In this document: one piece after another, positions 25,472 to 33,417 of the stretch
Position numbering within the stretch: the stretch's first letter is position 1
How the letters are laid out: the number at the start of each line of letters is the position of its first letter
NCBI RefSeq assembly: GCF_014640295.1
Contig: NZ_BMGR01000005.1
Coordinates: forward strand, 1 to 64,000
DNA length: 64,000 bases
Direction: 5' to 3'
Source: Paenibacillus abyssi
GTDB lineage: Bacteria; Bacillota; Bacilli; Paenibacillales; Paenibacillaceae
Program-made: the position numbers and the translations under genes
The notes under the pieces: model-generated
Told to the model about the DNA's origin: nothing
Database searches by the model: none
Seen by the model: only the letters and a program-made list of their open reading frames with translations

Positions 25472-25678
25472 ATGCGCGAGCCAGATCAAACGCCAAATGA
25501 AATTCCGGATATTAGCCGTGACAACAAACCGGAAATTACGCCGCCTCCTTCACCTAAGATTGATCCGGAGCGTCCAGACCCGGAAATCATTCCTGAACCG
25601 ATTCCAGAAATCATGCCTGACCCTACACCGGAAATTCAACCCAAGATACCTCCGGAAATTACACCACATCAGGAATAA
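25472..25678 (+). CDS. small proline/glutamate-rich repeat protein
   Basis: 68 residues with a strong AAAGGAG site. Nearly the whole chain is built from short P-E-I and D-P-x-P-E repeats (for example PDPEIIPEPIPEIMPDPTPE). It has no Cys, no signal peptide and no membrane segment, so it must be disordered or polyproline-like. I do not recognise a family with known function; such miniature Pro-rich proteins occur in Bacillales genomes. It is monocistronic and ends before a long inverted repeat. Confidence 0.65.
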   Translation: MREPDQTPNEIPDISRDNKPEITPPPSPKIDPERPDPEIIPEPIPEIMPDPTPEIQPKIPPEITPHQE

Positions 25679-25718
25679 AGCTTAAAATGAAACTGTATCC
25701 CATATGGAGTACAGCATA

Positions 25719-25874
25719 AAAAACTATGTCCGTTGTAGACATCGTCTTGAACTTGTCGATAAACCCCATGAAAGGAATGGAGGGACACCCCTCCCCCTAT
25801 TCGTTCTCACTTATCATATTAAGGGCTTTATCGACGGTCTAAGACTATGTCCCGAATAACGGACATAGTCTTTT
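25719..25874. repeat. 156-bp imperfect inverted repeat, MITE-like or terminator-like
   Basis: The ends are inverted copies (AAACTATGTCCGTT at the left, AACGGACATAGTCTTTT at the right). Inside, a second pair of arms matches imperfectly: GACATCGTCTT followed by TTGTCGATAAA at 25738-25762, against the region 25827-25852. The whole element folds into one long hairpin, with an inner short stem GGAGGG / CCCCTCC. It sits between two convergent genes, so it may work as a bidirectional terminator, but its length and nested arms also suit a non-autonomous element. Confidence 0.6.
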
Positions 25875-25879
25875 CCTGT

Positions 25880-26227
25880 TTATATTTTATCTACTTGAAG
25901 CAATGTTACTTTTTTGACCGTGAACGTGTCTTTTATGGTATCGTCCGTAATGATATTTAAATGAATTAGACTTGCAACTTTAGCAGGATCAGCCTTGGAG
26001 AGCATACGCCACACGGCAGGATCAGGCAGCACGCTATAGAGCTTATTGTCATCGAATTCTTTTCTTTCCTGGGAAATAATTTTGACCTTGTATCCGCCGA
26101 GCTCCTGTTCTGCCACCTTCTGATCGGCACATAGGGATAAAATCTCACTTCGCAGGCTGCTTAATTCCTGCTCGATCTCTTTTTGCTGCTTCTTAAGCTT
26201 ATAGTATCGTTTGATCTTCTTGTCCAC
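25880..26227 (-). CDS. coiled-coil hypothetical protein
   Basis: 115 residues from a GTG at 26227, which has AGGAGG 9 bp upstream; a GTG three codons earlier abuts the ribosome site and is less likely. Residues 1-45 form a basic coiled coil (YYKLKKQQKEIEQELSSLRS). A compact C-terminal part contains PDPAVWRMLSKADPAKVASL. It weakly recalls phage Gam or Gp157-type coiled-coil proteins, but I cannot assign it. It is divergent from the decayed glycosyltransferase gene. Confidence 0.6.
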   Translation of the reverse strand: MDKKIKRYYKLKKQQKEIEQELSSLRSEILSLCADQKVAEQELGGYKVKIISQERKEFDDNKLYSVLPDPAVWRMLSKADPAKVASLIHLNIITDDTIKDTFTVKKVTLLQVDKI

Positions 26228-26350
26228 CTTGATCACCCTCCTAACGATACTGCATATATATGTTAGTTAAGGACGATATAGTTCAACAGAGAAGATGCAA
26301 TTTACTCGAGCAGCGGCAGGCTTACAGAAGCAAGGAGGTGTTTGGACATC

Positions 26351-26903
26351 ATGAAACTCTTATTGGTTGGACCGGGAAAAATGGCGATTCCAAACGATGG
26401 ATGGGGCGCTATCGAGATCGTCGCTGGCGGCTCAACCATGGAATTATGATTATGTACATCTTCATTTTGATGCCTATGCTTCGATGTGGGCCAAGCTTGC
26501 AGAAGATTACAGATTCGAGCTGATCGTAACCTCCCATCACTCCTATGTTGCAGCGTCTGAACATTGGAATGCTGATTACCGGCATATTATCCGTTCACTT
26601 TCAAAGATTAAATACCATCTGGTGCTTAGTCCAAAAATCAAAGAAATTTATAAAAATGCCGGTTTTACTGGGAAGGTAGCTGTACTGCCCATCACTATTG
26701 CTTCTCAGGCCTGCCGGGATAACCAGCAGTTCAGAAGTCAAATTAGAAGCTACGCCAAACAGCAATTTGACTGGAACATCATCGCGGAGCGGTATATTAA
26801 GCTATTAAAAAAACGGAAAGAAGGCTTGGGATGCCACCTCTCGGTAAAAGTGCTATTAGCCTCTATTAAGCTATTCGAAAATCATAGTGATCACCTAAAT
26901 TAA
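26351..26903 (+). pseudogene. decayed family 4-type glycosyltransferase
   Basis: AAGGAGG and an ATG at 26351 start a typical glycosyltransferase N-terminus (MKLLLVGPGKMAIPNDGWGA then IEIV). The frame then shifts and a block is missing. The reading continues in another frame as WNYDYVHLHFDAYASMW, then HHSYVAASEHWN, LSPKIKEIYKNAGF and VAVLPI. A further deletion joins directly to the C-terminal FDWNIIAERYIKLLKKR helix. A full GT4 enzyme needs about 350-400 residues; fewer than 190 codons remain and the nucleotide-sugar site is lost. I call it a pseudogene with at least one frameshift and two internal deletions. Confidence 0.8.
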
Positions 26904-26906
26904 CGA

Positions 26907-26937
26907 GGCCAACTCTCACAGCATGAGAATCGGCCTA
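26907..26937. terminator. hairpin between the glycosyltransferase pseudogene and fbpB
   Basis: Stem AGGCC-AACTCTCA / TGAGAATC-GGCCT with small mismatches and a 5-nt loop, between convergent genes. Neither side has a long U tract, so termination would be weak. Confidence 0.4.
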
Positions 26938-26945
26938 TGACCATG

Positions 26946-28613
26946 TTATTTATTAAGCATCCAGCGTAGCGGCAGGGTAGCTACCAAGATGACCAACAGA
27001 GCAGCTGGCGCTGCCAGATGATATACTGCCTCCCCCGCTTCCACCCAAATCCGGACAGACAGCGTATCAAAACCCGGGGGACGCAGCAGCAGGGTTGCCG
27101 GCAGCTCCTTCATCGAGCTTACGAACACCAATGCTCCTCCAGCCAGAACGCCGGGCATAATTAACGGAAGCGTTATTTTGAATAGAATCTTTAATGAAGA
27201 ATGCCCCAAGCTTCGGGCCGCTTCATCAATCCTCGGCGAGATGAGATTTAGCGAGGCCTCTCCCGATTGCATCGCCTGCGGAAGAAACCGGACGATATAA
27301 GCGATCGCAATGAGGATAAACGAGCCGTATAACAGCTGAATATAATTGTTAAAGATAAAAATAATGCCAAGCGCAACAATGATACCCGGCAGTGCGTAAC
27401 CGGAATAGGCCAGGCGGTCGATCATCCTGGTGAAAACAGAACGGTACCTGCTCTTCAAATAAATCAACGGAAGCGCAAGCAGCATACTGAACAAGGAGGC
27501 CAGACCGCATACCAGAATGCTATTCCACGTATACTGCCAAAACTTCGAATTGATTGCCCCCATGGAAATCCCAATGGATGACCAGTATACAAGCACGATG
27601 ACCGGAAGCACAACAGACAAGACAAACACGGCCAGTACAATCCCCATGACCAGCGTCTTCCATCGGCCAAGCTTTATGAGTTCAGGCGGTTTATAGGAAT
27701 TCGACGTTTGATGGACGGTACGTTTGCGTGTTGATGCTTCAATCCACAGCACGACAATCGTGATTAGGATCAGTACCATGCTCAGCACGGTAGCCGCGAC
27801 ACTATCGAAGCTCCCCATCTGGTAATAGATAGCCGACGTAAAGGTCATATACCGCAGCATGCTGATTGCCCCAAAGTCAGATAACACATAGAGTGCAATG
27901 AGAATCGCTCCGGCACCGATTGCCGGACGAAGAAAGGGCAGGCTGATCTTCCAAAAGATACTTTGCATGCTGTACCCTTGCGAGCGTGCCGCATCCTCAA
28001 AGTTACGGTTCATCTTTCTTAAAGACGCGCTTGCAATTAAAAACACATACGGGTAGGTAAACATCGTTAGGACGAAAACCAGTCCCCAAAATGAATAGAT
28101 ATTAATGGGATAATTCTCGAATATCGACTGCAGCCATGGCTGGGATCCCCATACATCCCACAACCAGCCCCGCGGCCCCAGAATGATGATATACGTCATG
28201 GCTCCAACATAAGGAGGAATAACAAGCGGCAGAGCAAGAAGCCACTGCCATGTTTTCCCGCCCGGCAGATCGCAGCGGTTCACGAACCAGGCAAGGGCAA
28301 CGCCCATTGTCACAGCCAGCGCAGTCACGACGAACGTCAGGCTTAATGTATTCCACAATAGCCCTGGTATTCTCGTATCCAGCAGCTTTAGCCACCGCTC
28401 ACTGCCCGCAAATAATGACCTCCATATGACATAAATAATCGGCACGGACATCACTAATGCCGTGATGCTTGCAATCGTTAACAAAACATAGTCCGGAGGA
28501 TGGCCGTTCCACAATTTGTTCCACTTTACGCTGCAGTAATGGAAGAAGGTCCGGAACCATGGTTTCCGAACCTTCGATGTATGTTGTTTTTGAAGGGACT
28601 GTTTATTATTCAT
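26946..28613 (-). CDS. fbpB: ferric iron ABC transporter permease, FbpB/AfuB type
   Basis: 555 residues from the ATG at 28613 (GGAG upstream); an ATG 8 codons earlier lacks a ribosome site. A fused two-half permease with about 12 membrane helices. Each half has an EAA docking loop: EDAARSQGYSMQSIFWKISL near residue 190 and DEAARSLGHSSLKILFKITL near 475. This double layout is standard for FbpB, SfuB and related iron permeases. It is the last gene of the fbpC-fbpA-fbpB set, 69 bp after fbpA. Fur sites upstream support iron as substrate. Confidence 0.9.
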   Translation of the reverse strand: MNNKQSLQKQHTSKVRKPWFRTFFHYCSVKWNKLWNGHPPDYVLLTIASITALVMSVPIIYVIWRSLFAGSERWLKLLDTRIPGLLWNTLSLTFVVTALAVTMGVALAWFVNRCDLPGGKTWQWLLALPLVIPPYVGAMTYIIILGPRGWLWDVWGSQPWLQSIFENYPINIYSFWGLVFVLTMFTYPYVFLIASASLRKMNRNFEDAARSQGYSMQSIFWKISLPFLRPAIGAGAILIALYVLSDFGAISMLRYMTFTSAIYYQMGSFDSVAATVLSMVLILITIVVLWIEASTRKRTVHQTSNSYKPPELIKLGRWKTLVMGIVLAVFVLSVVLPVIVLVYWSSIGISMGAINSKFWQYTWNSILVCGLASLFSMLLALPLIYLKSRYRSVFTRMIDRLAYSGYALPGIIVALGIIFIFNNYIQLLYGSFILIAIAYIVRFLPQAMQSGEASLNLISPRIDEAARSLGHSSLKILFKITLPLIMPGVLAGGALVFVSSMKELPATLLLRPPGFDTLSVRIWVEAGEAVYHLAAPAALLVILVATLPLRWMLNK

Positions 28614-28682
28614 ATAAGTAAACTCCGACGGGCTCATAAGGTTGATATGAAAACATAGAACAATCTCATCATAGATGAACTT

Positions 28683-29798
28683 TTATTTTATTTCAAGGTC
28701 AAGGCCCGCTTTTTCAATCAATTCTTTCGTATCGAGCCATACTTCACCCAGTTTGTTAAGCGGCATGCTCATCGTTTTGTAGTCGCTGATTCTTTTTGCT
28801 TCCTCTGTTGTTTGGATCTCCGGATTCAGCGGAACTTCCTTGGAAGCGAAGGAAAATTCTTTTTGGTTCTCTGGAAGCAGGATCCACTCCAGGAAATGCT
28901 GGGCATTGCTTTCATTCGGCGCTCCTTTAATTAAGGCAACACCGGCTGCGTTAACAAACACACCCATTTCGTCCTCGCCTTGATCCGGATACAGGGCTCC
29001 AACATTGTTATCCGATGGCTCATTTAACTGCTGATGATAGTAGTAGTTGTTAACAAGTCCGAATTTGTACTCGCCGGCGCCTACTGCTTTGCGAATGTCG
29101 CCGTGTCCATCTGTGATTGCTCCAGCATTATCCTTCACTTTTGTGAGCCACTCCGTAGTTTTCTCATCTCCCCACTCATTGCGAAGCGCGGATACATGAG
29201 CGACCATCGAACCATTACCGCCCCGGGTAATCATGAATTGGTCTTTCCATTTCTCATCCGTCAGCTCCCAGATTGTCTGAGGAAGCTCTTCTTCTGTAAT
29301 CAAGTCCTTGTTGTAGATCAGTACTCTCGATCTGGCCGATAAGCCAAACCAGGAGTTATCTTCAGCCCGGTACAACGGATCAATGGATTCGATTCCTTCA
29401 GGCTCACTGCCTTGCAGCAATCCTTGCAGGCGCAGGTGCTCCATCGAACCAACATCATTTGAAATGAGAACATCGGCTTGCGTGTTATTGCCTTCTTCAA
29501 TAATTTTATTGACTACTGCATCTCCGGCATGCAGTGCTTTTACAGTAATTCCTGTCTCATCTTGAAACTTTTGAAGCAGGGCATCAACAAACTTTTCGTT
29601 TCTTGCAGAGTATACAACTAATTCCCCTGATAGCGGTTCTTCAACAGCTGCTTCACCATTTGTATTCTCTTGCGGTGTCGGCTCAGCTGCTCCCCCTTGA
29701 TTTACCTCATTGTTCGTGCTTCCCGCGCTGCCGCATGCCGCTGCAAAAACCATTACAAAGCAAAGCATGAGCATAAGTACAATATTTCTCGTTTTCAT
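28683..29798 (-). CDS. fbpA: ferric iron-binding ABC transporter lipoprotein, FbpA type
   Basis: A 371-residue solute-binding protein with a lipoprotein signal ending FAAACGSAG (Cys22). The mature part starts LSGELVVYSARNEKFVDAL and shows QADVLISNDVGSM, the usual FbpA/AfuA architecture; the FGLVNNYYYHQQL stretch contains the adjacent Tyr residues that bind Fe(III) in this family. AAGGAGG precedes ATG. It has its own promoter with overlapping Fur boxes, allowing strong expression compared with the upstream ATPase gene. Confidence 0.92.
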   Translation of the reverse strand: MKTRNIVLMLMLCFVMVFAAACGSAGSTNNEVNQGGAAEPTPQENTNGEAAVEEPLSGELVVYSARNEKFVDALLQKFQDETGITVKALHAGDAVVNKIIEEGNNTQADVLISNDVGSMEHLRLQGLLQGSEPEGIESIDPLYRAEDNSWFGLSARSRVLIYNKDLITEEELPQTIWELTDEKWKDQFMITRGGNGSMVAHVSALRNEWGDEKTTEWLTKVKDNAGAITDGHGDIRKAVGAGEYKFGLVNNYYYHQQLNEPSDNNVGALYPDQGEDEMGVFVNAAGVALIKGAPNESNAQHFLEWILLPENQKEFSFASKEVPLNPEIQTTEEAKRISDYKTMSMPLNKLGEVWLDTKELIEKAGLDLEIK

Positions 29799-29836
29799 TT
29801 CTGGTAATTCCCTCCTTTATATTTTAGACAATCTTT

Positions 29837-29885
29837 ATTATATTGATAGTGATAATCGTTGTCAATAGGATGATAATGATAATCC
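29837..29885 (-). promoter_or_regulatory. fbpA promoter with two Fur boxes
   Basis: On the minus strand a textbook promoter is visible: TTGACA (plus 29860-29865) and TATAAT (29837-29842) with exactly 17 bp between. A Fur-like 7-1-7 site covers the spacer (29844-29858, TGATAGTGATAATCG on plus), and a second site lies just upstream (29871-29885, TGATAATGATAATCC on plus). Iron-loaded Fur would block RNA polymerase here, so fbpA-fbpB should be induced by iron starvation. Confidence 0.85.
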
Positions 29886-29917
29886 TTTTCAATTATGACA
29901 AAAAAATAAAAGCCGTA

Positions 29918-30979
29918 TTATACGGCTTCGACAAGCGCTACGAGTTCAGGCGTAATATCAAAATATACCGTATCCCCTACCTGGAGATTCTCCTCTACCT
30001 GGGCATGAATGACCATAAGCTGGTCATTGTTCTCCTGCGTATTTAACCGGACAAGCACTTCTTGGTACTCTCCGCAATAGGTAATCCCCTCAACGGAACC
30101 ATTGAACTTTCCATCGCTCTTAATACGGCAGCCTTCAGGACGGATCGAGAGCATGACCTGATCCTCCTGCTGTGTCGTATGTACAGGTAAGCAAATCTTT
30201 CCGATTCCTGTAAATACATGTTTTAAATCCGCATCCAGCTTCCCGGTCAGGAGGTTCGTTTTGCCTAGAAATTCGGCGACAAAACAATTTTTCGGACAAC
30301 GGTACAAGCTTCTCGGTTCAGCAATTTGCTGGATTTCACCGGCATTCATGACGACAACCCGGTCAGATACCGCGAATGCGTCTTTCTGGTCATGCGTAAC
30401 CAAAATCGCCGTCATCTTCGCACGATACAGAATTTGTTTCAATTCAAACCGCATTCTTTCCCTCAGCTTAACATCTAAATTGCTAAATGGCTCATCCAAA
30501 AGTATAAGTCTCGGATTAGGGGCCATGGCTCTTGCCAGCGCGACACGCTGCTGCTGCCCGCCGGAAAGCTCATGAGGATACCGGTCTGCAAAGTCGAGCA
30601 ATCCGACGATCTCAAGCACCTCTTCAGCGCGCATTTTCTTTTCTTTGCCACCCCATTTATGTAAACCGAACATGACGTTTTTAATGACACTCAAATGTGG
30701 GAACAAAGCATAATCCTGAAACACCATGCCGATTCCTCTTTTTTCGGGCGGCAGTGAAAAATGATTGTCGCAGATCAGTTCGTTTTCAATCGTGATTTTA
30801 CCGGAACTCGGTCTCTCAAACCCGGCAATCATCCGCAGCGTCGTTGTTTTTCCACAGCCGCTGGGACCCAGAAAGGATACGATTTCCCCTTTATTCATTT
30901 CAAGCTCAAACTTCATGACTGCCGGCTTGCTGCCATCATGAAATTGCTTTGTGATATCATGCATCTGTAGATAGCTCAT
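29918..30979 (-). CDS. fbpC: ferric iron ABC transporter ATPase, FbpC type
   Basis: A 353-residue importer ATPase: Walker A GPSGCGKTTT near 38-47, Q-loop QDYALFPHL, signature LSGGQQQRVALARAM, Walker B LILLDEPFSNLD, then the H-loop in VTHDQKD. A C-terminal regulatory (TOBE-type) domain follows at about 240-345. GAGGAGG precedes ATG. It is the first gene of the iron importer set and has its own Fur box. Unusually the order is C-A-B rather than A-B-C. Confidence 0.92.
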   Translation of the reverse strand: MSYLQMHDITKQFHDGSKPAVMKFELEMNKGEIVSFLGPSGCGKTTTLRMIAGFERPSSGKITIENELICDNHFSLPPEKRGIGMVFQDYALFPHLSVIKNVMFGLHKWGGKEKKMRAEEVLEIVGLLDFADRYPHELSGGQQQRVALARAMAPNPRLILLDEPFSNLDVKLRERMRFELKQILYRAKMTAILVTHDQKDAFAVSDRVVVMNAGEIQQIAEPRSLYRCPKNCFVAEFLGKTNLLTGKLDADLKHVFTGIGKICLPVHTTQQEDQVMLSIRPEGCRIKSDGKFNGSVEGITYCGEYQEVLVRLNTQENNDQLMVIHAQVEENLQVGDTVYFDITPELVALVEAV

Positions 30980-31003
30980 TGCTCCTCCTCAACCCTGGTT
31001 ACA

Positions 31004-31018
31004 ATGAAAATGATTATC
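31004..31018 (-). promoter_or_regulatory. Fur box upstream of fbpC
   Basis: TGAAAATGATTATCA on plus matches the 7-1-7 Fur consensus (TGATAATNATTATCA) at 13 of 14 counted positions, about 25-40 bp ahead of the fbpC start. Together with the sites before fbpA it points to Fur control of the whole importer. A full -35/-10 pair was not clear. Confidence 0.8.
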
Positions 31019-31095
31019 ATTATTTATTAATTCAAGTATACGGAATCAGGGTTGCGGAGTCAATGCAATATCGTGACTCAATTAGGCTTTTCTTA

Positions 31096-31809
31096 CTACG
31101 AACTTCCGGCAACAATAGCGATTCGGGGAGACTTGCTTTTATCCAACGCCTTAAGCAATGTAAGCAAGTTTTGTTCGGACATGGCAACACAGCCTGCAGT
31201 AGGCTTCTCCGGGCTTCGCCAGAGATGGATGAAGATCGCGCTCCCCTTTCCCTTTTTGATCGGCCTCTCATTATAGCCAATCACAATCGCATACTTATAT
31301 AACGGCTGGTACAATCGTTCGAATGACTTCCATTTCTGTAGGGGATCTTTCGTATAATGAATCCACTTGTTGTAGTCTTTCGATGAAGGATCATCGATCC
31401 AATAATGATATTTGGTTGTTCTCTTATAAGCCAGCTTGATACCAGCCGGTGCCGCTGTGCTGCCGAACGCCGTCCCCAAAGGAAAGATGCCCGTCGGTGT
31501 TTTCCCGTCACCTTCTTTTTGTTTGTTTATTCCATTCTTCCCCAATACAACAGGAACATTGTCTATGGAGGCTATCCAATTTCCATTTTCTTTCTCTAAT
31601 AGTGATAGCCGGCCTGTAAAGCTCTTAGTATGGTCCGCCTTAACAAGAATGACTTGAGATGAGCCTGAGTGATCCAGCTTTTGGGCAAATGAACTCGACA
31701 CCGTCTTCCCGTCGGCCTTTACCGTGCCGGCGGGCAGCATCACTGTCAAACATAAGCATGTAACAACAAAATAAACAAGGATCCATTTCAATGCTGCCAT
31801 ATACTTCAT
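31096..31809 (-). CDS. L,D-transpeptidase (YkuD domain), exported
   Basis: A 237-residue exported enzyme with a signal or anchor helix at about 7-27 ending near VKA. The YkuD catalytic motif is seen as IFIHLWRSPEKPTAGCVAM, with His195 and nucleophile Cys207. An earlier KEGDGKTPTGIFPLG matches the substrate-proximal loop of this family. These enzymes crosslink or edit peptidoglycan between meso-diaminopimelate residues, and some have no LysM domain, as here. AAGGAG precedes ATG. It is monocistronic, upstream of the fbp genes on the same strand. Confidence 0.87.
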   Translation of the reverse strand: MKYMAALKWILVYFVVTCLCLTVMLPAGTVKADGKTVSSSFAQKLDHSGSSQVILVKADHTKSFTGRLSLLEKENGNWIASIDNVPVVLGKNGINKQKEGDGKTPTGIFPLGTAFGSTAAPAGIKLAYKRTTKYHYWIDDPSSKDYNKWIHYTKDPLQKWKSFERLYQPLYKYAIVIGYNERPIKKGKGSAIFIHLWRSPEKPTAGCVAMSEQNLLTLLKALDKSKSPRIAIVAGSS

Positions 31810-32078
31810 CGTCTTTTCTCCTTATCCTATTATTCTTTTAGCTATTATAGATATTCGAAATGCATCTCCATATATGGGCACAATTTGCGGGAATATGTCG
31901 AAATTTACGTGACCACGCAAAAGAATTTCGGTTTAAGCAAGTGTATACGGATAAGGATTTGTCTGCTGCTATTAATTCGGTGGCCCGCATGGCAGAGCAA
32001 TTAAATAAATCTGCAGCAACCTTAAAAATCAACAAACATCCCTCGGCATAGACCCCTTAATTCTTTGATATAAACAGA
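31810..32078. other. intergenic stretch without a convincing gene
   Basis: Most of a 326-bp gap between the L,D-transpeptidase and radical SAM genes. A 63-codon plus-strand frame (31860-32051) encodes a helical peptide (DLSAAINSVARMAEQLNKSA) that faintly recalls a chemoreceptor or HAMP-type helix, but it has no ribosome site. It may be a remnant. Nothing else was seen apart from the terminator that follows. Confidence 0.4.
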
Positions 32079-32108
32079 AAGGACGAACAGCCAACGCTGC
32101 TCGTCCTT
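32079..32108 (-). terminator. Rho-independent terminator after the radical SAM gene
   Basis: Stem AAGGACGA-CAGC / GCTG-TCGTCCTT with a 4-nt loop (one mismatch pair), followed on the minus strand by TTTCTGTTT. It lies 27 bp past the stop of the radical SAM gene. Confidence 0.8.
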
Positions 32109-32135
32109 GATTGGTAGTATTCTGTTAAAGCACTT

Positions 32136-33011
32136 TTATGCGCCAAATCGTTGTCTATAGCCGCATTTCCTGCATAATTCCTCAACGGCTTCCCTTCTGG
32201 AAAAACCATAAAAAAGGTTATTGGCTCTTTCCCCCTCTACGATTTCAGAGAAAGGCGTATCATTAACATTTCCCAAGTTAATGACACCTTCGCCATCGAG
32301 GCAGCATGGGACAACCGTGCCATCAACCAGAACCGCTGCTTGGCTGCGCAGGGCATGACAGAAGCCTTTGCCGTTATCCTCAGGTGCTTGCAGGCTAGGC
32401 CATTGGAATTCATGATCCTGATTCAAGTAGATCCGATCGGCGATTTTGACGCCGCTGCCCGGTACCACTTTTTCCTCGATTTTATAATCCAGGCTGAATT
32501 CCTTCTCCAAAATTTCCAGCGTCTCCCGGTTTCTCTGCCTCTCCAGGTTCGTCATATTGTCCTGTGTAAGATTCCATAAACGGAAGGATACAATCACCTT
32601 ATGCTCCGCTATTTCCCGGACAAAGGAAAGTATACTCCTTAAATATCCCTCACGGTCGGTAGACCCCTCATGCCCATCAAAGCTGTGGAGTGAGAAGTTA
32701 ATTTGGCGCAGGGCCGGCTTCCCAAGCAACTTATGTTTCACTTTATCAATCAGGGTTCCATTTGAAGTCATATTCACATTGAAGCCTTTTTCATGTGCTG
32801 CATCCAGCAATTCATCAAGTTTGGGGTGCAGCATCGGCTCCCCCTTGACATGAAGGTAAATGTGATTGGTATGCGGTTTGATCTGATCGAGAATGTTATT
32901 AAATGTATCCAGCTTAATAAAATTAGCCTTACGGCTCGTTTGCGGGCAAAAGCTGCACGCCAGATTACATACACTCGTAATTTCGATATATACTTTTTTG
33001 AATGTTTTCAA
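32136..33011 (-). CDS. radical SAM protein with SPASM-type C-terminus
   Basis: 291 residues from a TTG at 33011, giving MKTFKKVYIEITSVCN with a GAGGG site upstream; a TTG 13 codons earlier has none. The iron-sulfur site CNLACSFCP (CxxxCxxC) binds the cluster used to cleave S-adenosylmethionine. The C-terminal half has CCLDGEGVINLGNV and CRKCGYRQRF, a SPASM-like auxiliary cluster region. SPASM enzymes modify peptides or act on small molecules; no precursor peptide gene is evident next to it. It is monocistronic. Confidence 0.85.
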   Translation of the reverse strand: MKTFKKVYIEITSVCNLACSFCPQTSRKANFIKLDTFNNILDQIKPHTNHIYLHVKGEPMLHPKLDELLDAAHEKGFNVNMTSNGTLIDKVKHKLLGKPALRQINFSLHSFDGHEGSTDREGYLRSILSFVREIAEHKVIVSFRLWNLTQDNMTNLERQRNRETLEILEKEFSLDYKIEEKVVPGSGVKIADRIYLNQDHEFQWPSLQAPEDNGKGFCHALRSQAAVLVDGTVVPCCLDGEGVINLGNVNDTPFSEIVEGERANNLFYGFSRREAVEELCRKCGYRQRFGA

Positions 33012-33155
33012 GACTGATACCGCCCTCTGTTTTTCTAGTGGCAAGAACAATGATGAACCGGTAGGATCATGCCGGCCACATATCTGCTATTATAACATAG
33101 AGAGGTTAGGCAGGCTTGTGCGGAATTCAAGCTCTCCCGGAGGAAGGCTTCATGA

Positions 33156-33290
33156 TTAATCATTATCTTCATCGTCATCGTCGTCAATTTCGACCGACAG
33201 AATCTTGCCTGTCGGTGCGTCGATTTCCCGCTTCCGCGATATCGTTCAGCGCTTGTTCGGTCGGGCCCCCGTTCGGGACTTTCACCCTAG
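33156..33290 (-). pseudogene. C-terminal remnant of a PepSY-domain protein
   Basis: Minus-strand translation ends in EIDAPTGKILSVEIDDDDDD followed by EDND and a stop at 33156, the usual close of PepSY-domain proteins. Just upstream, VKVPNGGPTEQALNDIAEAG continues in a different frame, so a frameshift lies near 33225-33235. No start or upstream half is found; 33291-33417 holds only a terminator. PepSY domains are inhibitory or sensor modules outside the cell. I regard this as a broken gene end. Confidence 0.5.
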
Positions 33291-33323
33291 AGATGACGCC
33301 CATGCTGGGCGAACAATAAAAAA

Positions 33324-33349
33324 GCTGACATCTGTAAACAGGTGTCAGC
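33324..33349 (-). terminator. Rho-independent terminator after the GH2 operon
   Basis: Perfect 11-bp stem GCTGACATCTG / CAGGTGTCAGC (one G-T) with a TAAA loop, followed on the minus strand by TTTTTTATTG. It lies about 70 bp past the glycoside hydrolase stop and ends the sugar operon. Confidence 0.88.
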
Positions 33350-33417
33350 ATTTCGAACATGTGTTTTAGACCCTATCGTATTTTCACACAACATTCTCGT
33401 ATTGAATTTATTCAGCA

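Noticed and set aside
28683-29798. Considered as a thiamine or phosphonate binding protein instead of FbpA
   Set aside because: The flanking Fur boxes and adjacent Tyr residues favour Fe(III); the family alone would not decide it.
31860-32051. 63-codon plus-strand frame with a chemoreceptor-like helix
   Set aside because: No ribosome site, no complete domain, and a nearly equally long antisense frame; kept only as a note on the intergenic stretch.
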